A DNA stretch of 64,000 nucleotides from NCBI GenBank assembly GCA_016125225.1, contig WGME01000003.1, positions 930,001 to 994,000 on the forward strand, written 5' to 3'. The position numbers and the translations under genes are program-made. Under the pieces are notes generated by a model. That model was not told the DNA's origin, ran no database searches, and saw only the letters and a list, made by a program, of their open reading frames with translations. Origin of the DNA: a bacterium. GTDB lineage: Bacteria; Planctomycetota; Planctomycetia; Planctomycetales; Planctomycetaceae. Every line of letters begins with the position of its first letter. Within the stretch, counting starts at the first letter, position 1. Below are positions 28,601 to 36,049 of the stretch, piece by piece.

Positions 28601-28915
28601 GTTCTCTGCCTGCCAGACAAAATCATGGTCTGCCCCAAGAGCGGTGATTAAAGCCTCGACCAGCTCCCGTTGCTTGCGTCCGGCGGCAAGAGCCTCGCCC
28701 GCTTCAGTGAGACGCTGAATTTCGTCGATCAGGGGCTGCAAGGAAACTTGCAGTTTCTCCAGATCGACCTCGGGGGCTGTCTCAGTTTCTGCGGTTGAGA
28801 CGGGTGCGGACTGAGTCGGCGGCCGATCGTCTTCCGCCTGCGCAGGACCGATCGTGGTAAGTCCTAAGAGCAGTCCAGCAATGATCTCGCGATGGCCCCT
28901 CCGCACGATCATCAT
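25664..28915 (-). CDS. TPR-CHAT protease
   Basis: A 1083-residue exported or membrane-associated protein (N-terminal hydrophobic stretch GLLLGLTTIGPAQA). A long array of TPR repeats is followed by a short coiled region and a C-terminal CHAT domain, a caspase-like cysteine protease fold. The catalytic pair is visible: His895 in LHFATHGEA and Cys954 in LVTLSACESALG, with the usual VGFSQALLLAGSQSV and SSLWKVDD motifs. TPR-CHAT proteins act as protein-cleaving effectors in several bacterial signalling and defence systems. Its start overlaps the stop of the FecR-like gene (ATGA), so the two are translationally coupled. A target is not known. Confidence 0.88.
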   Translation of the reverse strand: MMIVRRGHREIIAGLLLGLTTIGPAQAEDDRPPTQSAPVSTAETETAPEVDLEKLQVSLQPLIDEIQRLTEAGEALAAGRKQRELVEALITALGADHDFVWQAENELEFRVSEVLITAVEQQDYVTARQAVRLLKHLQPDPDFPEPQAARWSELFLVRWCLNQDRLTAASELLQQDEASFAALPETNLQRLESVLLKGQLAERRGDYPTADQLYRDVERLTQATAAPVDSAPDRMALYVEALAGRVQVGTMQGDWDQATQLCQTWRAAAVSQGQAGQSSVAESWLAETAILRYSGRLAEAEVACRKALVQLEVLAAADAPPQLLTALAWNELSLIQALLGEPLTAHQSALRAWQIYTALLGPDAPVVTRLEGNLAELARQLPLEERQQFEGFLDQALERARATPSTPPRVLATLLQTAARYAELDHDWATAAEYFQTVVELRQQALGDQHHATARAHFHLARCQMALGQLDDAQGSLSAALKTFEIQFGPRHVETAMVIADQGLLAELHREFSAAASYYRQALERLQQARARIGVRGLDAVGLSESAMVTARLVTLLANQQQAADAAFIWQRSLGASLREEVALRQLRTLQPAASAELRQLEDELAQVTAQLDRLRTSDVVEPTTIVQLRQQEDRLLAELVELKQRFLQSSQEMPGIDLDLATLQQSLNHDEAIIGWVSRSDAIPTTVPQHWGVVLRPPGKPVWIPLAEGEFADLATRLRDAIARTDFTPLVELQPLIAQMRNIVWKPLAAALAETADGPAVRTLLVMPSPGLQGVPINLFAEFQQRVVYLPSGAISVWLQQRTQARSSTAAQGLLAIGDPEFLPADQSGTLQTAARWSPLPGTRQEVQAIAAACERQHEPITLRFGADAQQTWLADQAKENVLQQYRWLHFATHGEANPHLPLRSRLILAHEPLLTDGVAGAGPSYEAPSELTAETILRTWNLQADLVTLSACESALGRFTASEGYVGFSQALLLAGSQSVVSSLWKVDDLATALLMTRFYENLLGARDDLPQPLPVSESLHEAQQWLRMLTDVEQQRMLSVLQQGRPLQTVAATAPPNGNRISPYAHPHYWAAFVLIGNPR

Positions 28916-29868
28916 GGCTGGTTTGGCTTGGTAAAGACAAAACCGGCGGCCTCGGCCCTCTTCCTCGCCGCCTGAGCTTCCGCATCACGTCCGGACTTTG
29001 CATACAACTCTGCCAGCGCGGCATGAAACGCCGCGTCGTCGCTCTCTTTGGCGAGTTGTGAATAGAGTTCGATCGCTTGCCCGTAGAACTGCTGCGACTC
29101 ACTGGTGAAGGCCGCAAAGGCTCGTGATTCCGCATCGGCTTCCGCCAGGGTCTGAAGCAATTCGGCTTGATCGTGCTGGCTGGGAAAGGCGACCGTGAAC
29201 GAGGCTTTGGCAATGGGGCCCGTTGTCCCCGGTCGGGCATCCAGGACCTGCCAGTCACAACGCGTTCCGGGCTTCAGCAACCCCATCGGTACCATCACCT
29301 TGGTTTCGGGGGTGGTCATCGACCATAGCTTTTTCCCTTCAGAGTTTAAGTAGACACGGTACCGTGCCACGCCCGACCGCTCCGGCCAACTCAAGGTCGG
29401 AGTTGTTGTGAGGACAATCTCAAAGTCGAGCGGTGAGACTTTCGGGCCATCGGTTTCTCCCGCACGGGCTACTGTCACTCCACCCAAACGCCCCCCCACT
29501 TCGGACGGTTGGGGCAACGACTTCATGAATGTTCCCAACGGGCGTGCCTGGTCGGCCTGTGTGGCCAGCACGGTCACCTTCTCACGCGGAGTCAGTCCCT
29601 CGGTCGTGAGTTTCCAGGTGCCTGTGGACTCGATCTGCTCACGATGTCCGTCACTGCACAGGCGCAGGCTGATACGCGACGCATCGGCCAGTTTCACTTG
29701 CTCGTCCTCATACACACAACCAAAGGTGGCGGCCCGACGAGCCTTACCGGCCGAGTCTATGACTTCCACCGCACCCTGCACCTGAAAAATATAGGCGGTC
29801 GGTGCACTCGCAGCCCATGCGATGTGGGCCGAGCCAACGAGATACGATGCACAAATAATCCAACGCAT
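28912..29868 (-). CDS. FecR-like secreted protein with TPR tail, coupled to the CHAT gene
   Basis: A 318-residue exported protein; the signal peptide (MRWIICASYLVGSAHIAWA) supports the ATG at 29868 over an in-frame GTG or ATG at 29910. A FecR-like domain follows (FQVQGAVEVIDSAGKARRA, then VKLADASRISLRLCSDG), then a strand-rich Ig-like segment (FEIVLTTTPTLSWPE), and a C-terminal TPR-like helical pair (IELYSQLAKESDDAAFHAALAE). FecR domains normally sense signals at the membrane. It overlaps the CHAT gene by four bases and is transcribed divergently from the kinase-CHASE2 gene. Confidence 0.8.
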   Translation of the reverse strand: MRWIICASYLVGSAHIAWAASAPTAYIFQVQGAVEVIDSAGKARRAATFGCVYEDEQVKLADASRISLRLCSDGHREQIESTGTWKLTTEGLTPREKVTVLATQADQARPLGTFMKSLPQPSEVGGRLGGVTVARAGETDGPKVSPLDFEIVLTTTPTLSWPERSGVARYRVYLNSEGKKLWSMTTPETKVMVPMGLLKPGTRCDWQVLDARPGTTGPIAKASFTVAFPSQHDQAELLQTLAEADAESRAFAAFTSESQQFYGQAIELYSQLAKESDDAAFHAALAELYAKSGRDAEAQAARKRAEAAGFVFTKPNQP

Positions 29869-29973
29869 GCTCACCGGACCTTGACTGACAGAGCTATCGA
29901 ACCGACTCACTGTATGCGATTTCGCTGCTTCATTATCGAATGATCAGGGAATCAGGGTCAACCGCAGTTGCCG

Positions 29974-30001
29974 TTGTCGACGGTCAAATTGTCAGTATTG
30001 T
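29974..30001 (+). promoter_or_regulatory. Possible promoter of the kinase-cyclase operon
   Basis: TTGTCG, 16 bp, TATTGT lies between the divergent FecR and kinase genes, 121 bp before the kinase start. The match to the sigma-70 consensus is only partial. Confidence 0.25.
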
Positions 30002-30121
30002 CTGAACAGGGGTGATGGCTGGTCTTTGATCCGACGAGCATTCTGAGGTAGACTCCCATGTCCAATCGAATTGGCAGTTCGAAGACCAACATAAGAATCG
30101 TGTTTCACAGCCACGGGAGCG

Positions 30122-32695
30122 ATGACGGTGACTGATGACGCTGCGTCCTCCGCATCGCAGCCAGATCCTCAGCTTTTCGAAACACGACCCACTGCGCTCC
30201 CTTCCTCTCCACCCGCCGCAGAAGAGTTAGAGGCTTCGGAACACGATTCTGAGGCCATTTCACAAGACACCCGGGCTTCCGTTGAACTGACGTCTGAACA
30301 GATTGCCGCCCTCTCCGCCGCTTCGCGGACCATCGGCAAATACCAGGTGGTCCATCTCCTGGGGTCTGGCGGCATGGGAGCGGTCTATCGGGCGCTCGAT
30401 CCTCAAATCGGCCGACAGGTGGCCCTCAAACTGATCCGGAATCTCGGGCAAGGGGCCACTCTGCGGCTACGGGATCAGTTCCTGCGGGAAGCCCAATCGC
30501 TGGCACGGCTGGAGAGTGTTGTTGGGATTGTGTCGGTGCTGGATCACAATTTTGATCAGGCCGACGACGAATACTTCTTCACGATGCGCTTGATCGAAGG
30601 GGGCACCTTACGCCGGCGAATCACGCCCGGAACGCCGTGGAATTCCGTCGCGGCGATCACGCTCATTCAGCAGTTGGCGCTGGTCATCCATCAGGCACAT
30701 GCGGTGGGAGTGATTCACCGTGACCTCAAGCCCGAAAACATTCTGATCGATCAAGACGGGCAACCCTGGATCACCGACTTTGGGATCGCCTGGTCGACCG
30801 ATCCGCAGTTGTTGTCCCGTTCATCGGATGCGGATGCCGCGGCGGGAACGCTCAACTACATGGCCCCGGAACAGGTGCAGGGATTAGCGGAGGCCATGTC
30901 TCCCCGTACCGATGTCTATGCACTGGGGGTGATGCTATATGAACTGCTGACCGGTCGCCTGCCCTTTGTGCCTCCCGCCCAACACGCAGACCCGGTCGGC
31001 TACCTGGAAAACTGCATCTTGCAGCGGCAGCCGTTTCCTCCGCAGGCGTATGCCCCCGGGTTGCCGAGTGCGCTGGATGCCGTGGTACTCAAATGTCTTG
31101 CCAAGGAACCCTGGGAGCGCTATGCCACCGCCGAAGAACTGGCCCGCGATCTCGAACGGTTGCTCGACAACGAACCCGTTGCCGCGGAATCGTTGACGCC
31201 ATTAGGTCAAATTTGGCAGCAATGCCGTCGACGGTATTCTGCGGCGACCAGTTGTCTGGTCGGTTGGATGACTCAAGCTGCGGTCGGAGCGACTGGGGGC
31301 TTACTGGTCTGGGCCATGATGCTCTGGTTATTGAAGCCGCGACGTACGCTTCCGGCGCGATCGCCCTTGCCAGAGGCTCGGCCGCAACTCTCGGTGATAC
31401 TGGGGCTGTTCGTAGGTTTGGTGGTGTGTGCCGGTTCGTTTCTGCCCGCCATGCAGGATTGGGAACGCCGCATGCAGGATGCCCAGTTCTGGTATCGGGG
31501 CACGCGACAGTCCTCTGCCCCGGTAGTGATCGTCGGAATCGATGCCCCTTCGCTCGATGAGTTTACCGAGTCGCTGGTGTCACTCAGTCCACGATTAGCC
31601 ACCGCGGTGCAATACCTGAGCGAACACGGCGCGACGGGGATTGCCATCGATTTCATGATTCCCCATGCCGATGCGACATTGCCGGAAATCCAGCCCGGTG
31701 CCATTGGAGACGCCGAAGTGTTCGGGCTGGCGATTGGCCAATCGGGGCGGGTGGTGCTGCCCATCAAATCCGAAACGCAGACCCGCGACGGAACCGTTTC
31801 ACGTCTGGAACCCGTACCGCAATGGCTCGCAAAACATGCGTTGATGCCGGAATGGAACGATCTGGGCGATGTGAATCTGACGGCCGACCGCGATCAGATT
31901 TTGCGCCGTCAGGTGATGATCACCGCCGATGAATCACGGGTGGTACCAGAACTGGCCCTAGCGTTGTATGGACGGCACGAAGGTTGGCCCGATCCCTGGG
32001 AACCATCGAGTCCGCAAGACTGGGAAGACTTGGGCATTCCGTCACGCATGGTGGTCAACTATCTCGGTCCAGCCGGGACCGTGCCGACGGTTTCTTTGCG
32101 GGATGTGATTCATGCTGCGGAAGACCCGGCAACCCATGCGGACTTTGCTGCCCAGTGGGCCGGGAAAATGGTTCTGATCGGTACGACCGACCTGTCGCTG
32201 GGGGATCGACATTTAACACCCTATTCGCGCCGTCCACCCTTTCCGTGGTGGAGTTTCACGTCTTCCAGTTCGCCGCCGGTCGCCTTGGAAGATCAATGGA
32301 TGGCCGGGGTCGAAGTCCAGGCCAATATCGCGGCGTCGCTGGCAGATCGTGCCTGGATCACGCGTTGGGAGTTTGGTCTGTCGACGGGATTGGTGCTGCT
32401 GGCGACCAGTGCTGGCCTGGGCTATCTGGCGGGCAGGTTCCGTCCGGGGCAGGTGTTGAACGTGCTGTTCGCCTCGCAAGCCCTCTGGTGGCTGATCACC
32501 TATGGGCTCTTTGCGGCTGGGAATGTTTCGGTGCCGATCGTGCCATTCTGGTCTTTGTGCTGGCTGGTACCGGCAGCGGTGCTGCTGTGGCGGGCCAATT
32601 TGCGTCCGAATCGCGGGATGAGTACCGAAGCCCCGGGCCGATGGGGTAAACTCTCTGGGTCGGCCTCTTTGACGGTTCAGCCAACGCATCGGTGA
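30122..32695 (+). CDS. Ser/Thr protein kinase fused to a CHASE2 sensor domain
   Basis: An 857-residue receptor. The kinase spans about residues 73-350, with glycine loop GSGGMG (81-86), Lys103 (VALK), HRD at 199-201, Asn206, DFG at 219-221 and APE 248-250, so it should be active. Two hydrophobic segments follow (near 385-404 and 421-441), then a CHASE2 sensor domain to about 725 (start QFWYRGTRQSSAPVVIVGID, end KMVLIGTTDLSLGD), and three C-terminal membrane segments. CHASE2 is an extracytoplasmic sensor normally linked to cyclases or histidine kinases. It starts an operon with the cyclase gene three bases downstream. The signal and substrate are unknown. Confidence 0.88.
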   Translation: MTVTDDAASSASQPDPQLFETRPTALPSSPPAAEELEASEHDSEAISQDTRASVELTSEQIAALSAASRTIGKYQVVHLLGSGGMGAVYRALDPQIGRQVALKLIRNLGQGATLRLRDQFLREAQSLARLESVVGIVSVLDHNFDQADDEYFFTMRLIEGGTLRRRITPGTPWNSVAAITLIQQLALVIHQAHAVGVIHRDLKPENILIDQDGQPWITDFGIAWSTDPQLLSRSSDADAAAGTLNYMAPEQVQGLAEAMSPRTDVYALGVMLYELLTGRLPFVPPAQHADPVGYLENCILQRQPFPPQAYAPGLPSALDAVVLKCLAKEPWERYATAEELARDLERLLDNEPVAAESLTPLGQIWQQCRRRYSAATSCLVGWMTQAAVGATGGLLVWAMMLWLLKPRRTLPARSPLPEARPQLSVILGLFVGLVVCAGSFLPAMQDWERRMQDAQFWYRGTRQSSAPVVIVGIDAPSLDEFTESLVSLSPRLATAVQYLSEHGATGIAIDFMIPHADATLPEIQPGAIGDAEVFGLAIGQSGRVVLPIKSETQTRDGTVSRLEPVPQWLAKHALMPEWNDLGDVNLTADRDQILRRQVMITADESRVVPELALALYGRHEGWPDPWEPSSPQDWEDLGIPSRMVVNYLGPAGTVPTVSLRDVIHAAEDPATHADFAAQWAGKMVLIGTTDLSLGDRHLTPYSRRPPFPWWSFTSSSSPPVALEDQWMAGVEVQANIAASLADRAWITRWEFGLSTGLVLLATSAGLGYLAGRFRPGQVLNVLFASQALWWLITYGLFAAGNVSVPIVPFWSLCWLVPAAVLLWRANLRPNRGMSTEAPGRWGKLSGSASLTVQPTHR

Positions 32696-32698
32696 CTC

Positions 32699-34522
32699 AT
32701 GCTCTGTGTAGAGTTGTTTGAACGCGACACGGTGGTGTTTGAAGCCACGGCCTCCGCACCGCTGGAAATCGGGCGGCGTGATCTCGCGCGTCAGGAACCG
32801 GCACCATTTCAACTCATTTCCAACGAAGGTCATCAGCGGCTCATCATCGTCGATGCGGGACGCAATCTCATTTCCCGCCGACATCTGACAATCGAAGAAT
32901 TGTCACCTGATCGACTGCAGTTGAAAAACGAGACATCCAATTCTCTGCTGTTGTGCGGCAGCGAGGCCGATCTGCAACCATTGCAGCCGCAGCACAGCTG
33001 TGAAGTTTTGCTGCCAACCACCATCGTCTTTCCCGACGATCTGCGGTTGCAACTCCGCTCGGAAGCGACGGAGCTTCAAGGTCTGCGCAATGTCACGCGC
33101 GCGCCTGGAAGCAAGCCCTCGCGCGAATCCGCCGCCGCTTTACAGCAGACAATGACTCCGGCGGCCATTGTTAATCACGATGGTTTTTTCGCCGAGTCGC
33201 TATTACTGCTGCTTGGCCGATTGGGTGATGGACTGCAACTTCAAACCGAGGCGATTGAAGCTGAGTGTTTCGCCGCCGAGCAGCTCCAGACGCTGCTGGG
33301 GATGTCCGCGGCGCGAATGGTTCCCTACCAGAACGGTTGGCCGGCGAATCGTACCGATTCGGAAGCGGTTGTCGCACAGCCTCCCGCCGAGATTCTGGAG
33401 CATGTTGCCGCCAGTCGTCGAACCATGTGGAAGCGGCGTCGTGAACTTGCCATCGCAAGGTCCGGGCCCGGCGTGCTGATGATCGCGGCTCCGGTGCTGT
33501 CTGCTAGCGGGGACTTACGGGGAGCACTGTACGCCGAAGCCATCGGGCGTGGGCCGAAGGAATCGGCCGCCAACGATCGTGCCACGGCACAGCTTGTCGA
33601 GTTCGTCGCCACCAGCCTGGCGGCAACCCTGGCCCGGATTCAGCAACAAAAGGAAGTCGAACGGCGGACCACGCTATTTCAGCAGTTTTTCGGCACGGCC
33701 TTGTCGCAAGAACTCGATCGGCAACCTGATTTGCTGAACGGCCGCGATGCCGATGTCTCAATTCTGTTCTGCGATCTCCGTGGGTTCAGCCGCTTCAGCG
33801 AAGCGCTCGGGACCGCCGCGACGTTTGAATGGATTCAATCGGTGATGACCGCCCTCACCCAATGCGTGGCGGATGAAGAAGGGGTACTGCTCGATTATGT
33901 TGGCGATGAGCTGATCGCGATGTGGGGGGCTCCATCACCCCGGGAAGATCATGCCGATCGGGCAATCCGTGCCGGGCAGCAGATGCTGGCGCGGTTGCCA
34001 CAGTTAAACGACTTGTGGCAGCATCGACTGGGGGCACGGTTCTCGCTCGGCATTGGCATCAACTCTGGCCCAGTGCGGGTCGGTAACATCGGTTCTGAGC
34101 AAAAATTCAAATACGGTCCGCTGGGCAACACTGTGAACGTGGCCAGCCGCATTCAGGGTTTGAATAAACAATTTGGCACGCGGTTACTGATCAGCGAAGC
34201 GACGGAAGCCCGCCGTCAGACTCCCTGTCCGACTCGGCGATTGGGGCTTTTCCGCGTGGTGGGCATCGATCAGCCCGTGCAACTGCACGAAGTCCCGGAA
34301 CCGGAATCGCCACCCGAGTGGAGCCAACTGCAAACCGCCTATCAAAAGGCGCTCGGGCATTTCGAGCGGGGGGAGTTCACCTCGGTGCTGGAGTTGCTGT
34401 CGGTCGCGCTGCGGATTGCCGTGAACGATCGGCCGTCGCTGCTGCTGCTCTCGCGTGCGGCGACCGCATTGTCACAGGGCCAGACTAGCGACCACCCAGT
34501 CTGGAGCATTACCGAGAAGTAG
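32699..34522 (+). CDS. FHA-GAF-class III nucleotide cyclase
   Basis: A 607-residue soluble protein that makes a cyclic nucleotide. An N-terminal FHA domain (about 20-115; ISRRHLTIE gives the phosphothreonine-binding Arg and His) is followed by a GAF domain (about 150-315) and a class III cyclase domain (about 345-505). Metal-binding Asp359 (LFCDLRGF) and Asp403 (YVGDELIAM), and the Asn480/Arg484 pair (TVNVASR), are all present, so activity is likely. Whether the product is cAMP or cGMP is not clear. The FHA domain could read Thr-phosphorylation by the upstream kinase, which is translated 3 bp before. Confidence 0.88.
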   Translation: MLCVELFERDTVVFEATASAPLEIGRRDLARQEPAPFQLISNEGHQRLIIVDAGRNLISRRHLTIEELSPDRLQLKNETSNSLLLCGSEADLQPLQPQHSCEVLLPTTIVFPDDLRLQLRSEATELQGLRNVTRAPGSKPSRESAAALQQTMTPAAIVNHDGFFAESLLLLLGRLGDGLQLQTEAIEAECFAAEQLQTLLGMSAARMVPYQNGWPANRTDSEAVVAQPPAEILEHVAASRRTMWKRRRELAIARSGPGVLMIAAPVLSASGDLRGALYAEAIGRGPKESAANDRATAQLVEFVATSLAATLARIQQQKEVERRTTLFQQFFGTALSQELDRQPDLLNGRDADVSILFCDLRGFSRFSEALGTAATFEWIQSVMTALTQCVADEEGVLLDYVGDELIAMWGAPSPREDHADRAIRAGQQMLARLPQLNDLWQHRLGARFSLGIGINSGPVRVGNIGSEQKFKYGPLGNTVNVASRIQGLNKQFGTRLLISEATEARRQTPCPTRRLGLFRVVGIDQPVQLHEVPEPESPPEWSQLQTAYQKALGHFERGEFTSVLELLSVALRIAVNDRPSLLLLSRAATALSQGQTSDHPVWSITEK

Positions 34523-34711
34523 ACTGCGAACGATCCACGACCAGATTCGCAGTTGTGTGAGAATCTGGGACCAGTGGTTAATGATGTTGATGCGTCGCGT
34601 CTTGAGAATCCCCCCGGCGATCACTAGCAGAAATGCGTTCCTGTTGAAACAATTGTCACGATGTGCAGCTCGTATTGACCTGCCGTTCTCGACAGAAGGA
34701 TTGATCGTCCC

Positions 34712-35953
34712 ATGAACAAACTGTTTGCCTGTGGCTGGGTCTCTGCCCTGCTGATTCTGACCTCGGCGGCATCGGCCGGAGATTGGCCGCAGTGGCGCGG
34801 ACCCGATCGCACCGATCTTTCGACCGAAACCGGGTTACTGAAATCGTGGCCGGAAGGTGGCCCGAAGCAGTTATGGGTCTTCAAGGACGCCGGTCTGGGA
34901 TATTCCGGCGTCGCCGTGGTGGAAGGCATCATCTACACCATGGGTGTGCGTGCCGAAGAAGAATTCCTGATCGCCATCAGTGCCGAAGATGGGACCGAAA
35001 AATGGGCCACCTCGATGGCCGGCCGCCTGGAAAACAAATGGGGCGATGGCCCGCGTGGCACTCCCACGGTACAAGACGGCATGGTCTATGCCATGGGGGG
35101 CACGGGCGTGCTGGTCTGTGCCGAAGCAGGCACGGGTCGCATCGTCTGGAAGAAAGAAATGTCCGACTTTGGTGGCAAGCGCCCCGGTTGGGGATTCTGT
35201 GAAAGCGTCCTCGTCGATGGTGACAAAGTCGTCTGCACACCCGGTGGCGACCAGGGGGCCATTCTGGCGTTGGATAAGAAGACGGGTGACACCCTTTGGC
35301 AAACCGCTGATTTCAAGGACGGGGCCCAATATGCCTCGATCTTGCCGATTCAATTTGCCGGCCAGCAGCAGTTGGTACAGTTGACGATGAAGACTTTGGT
35401 GGGCGTGAATCCGGAAACCGGTGCCATCCTCTGGAAAAGTGAATGGCCGGGACAGACCGCCGTGATTCCGACCCCGATCTACAAAGATGGCTATGTCTAC
35501 ATCACGAGTGGATACGGCGTGGGCTGCAAGCTGGTGAAACTGGCCGAAGGGGCTGACCCCACCGATGTCTATGTCAACAAGGTCATGAAAAACCATCATG
35601 GCGGCGTCGTGTTGGTGGGCGACCACCTGTATGGCTACTCCGATGGCGTCGGCTGGATCTGCCAGGACTTCCTGACCGGCGAAATGGTCTGGAATGATCG
35701 CGATGCCTTGGGCAAGGGCGCAGTGACCTATGCCGATGGCAAGCTCTATCTGCTGGATGAACGAGACGGCACCGTCGCTTTGGTCGATGCCTCACCAGAA
35801 GGTTGGAAGGAACACGGACGCTTCGTCCTGAACCCGCAAACCGAACAACGCAGCCCGTCCGGACGCATCTGGACCCACCCGGTGATCTCCAATGGCCGGC
35901 TCTATCTGCGCGATCAGGAATTGCTGATGTCTTACGACATCCAAGGGCAGTAA
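34712..35953 (+). CDS. Secreted PQQ-type beta-propeller protein (BamB-like)
   Basis: A 413-residue exported protein with a signal peptide (LLILTSAASAGD) and repeated PQQ-propeller blades, for example GDWPQWRGPDRT, ISAEDGTEKWATSM, LALDKKTGDTLWQ, GVNPETGAILWKSEW. No PQQ enzyme active-site block is seen, and the fold is the same as in BamB of the outer-membrane assembly machine. Planctomycetes contain many such proteins of unsettled role. A good terminator follows (35987-36027). Confidence 0.85.
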   Translation: MNKLFACGWVSALLILTSAASAGDWPQWRGPDRTDLSTETGLLKSWPEGGPKQLWVFKDAGLGYSGVAVVEGIIYTMGVRAEEEFLIAISAEDGTEKWATSMAGRLENKWGDGPRGTPTVQDGMVYAMGGTGVLVCAEAGTGRIVWKKEMSDFGGKRPGWGFCESVLVDGDKVVCTPGGDQGAILALDKKTGDTLWQTADFKDGAQYASILPIQFAGQQQLVQLTMKTLVGVNPETGAILWKSEWPGQTAVIPTPIYKDGYVYITSGYGVGCKLVKLAEGADPTDVYVNKVMKNHHGGVVLVGDHLYGYSDGVGWICQDFLTGEMVWNDRDALGKGAVTYADGKLYLLDERDGTVALVDASPEGWKEHGRFVLNPQTEQRSPSGRIWTHPVISNGRLYLRDQELLMSYDIQGQ

Positions 35954-35986
35954 ACAGCTGTCGGAATAACAGCCGTGGACCTAAAG

Positions 35987-36027
35987 CAACCGTCCGGTGG
36001 CACACTGTCACCGGACGGTTGTTCTTT
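35987..36027. terminator. Terminator between convergent genes
   Basis: 13-bp arms (CAACCGTCCGGTG and CACCGGACGGTTG) around a 9-base loop, followed by TTCTTT on the plus strand. Confidence 0.85.
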
Positions 36028-36049
36028 GGAATTCGATCAGAGCAACGGC

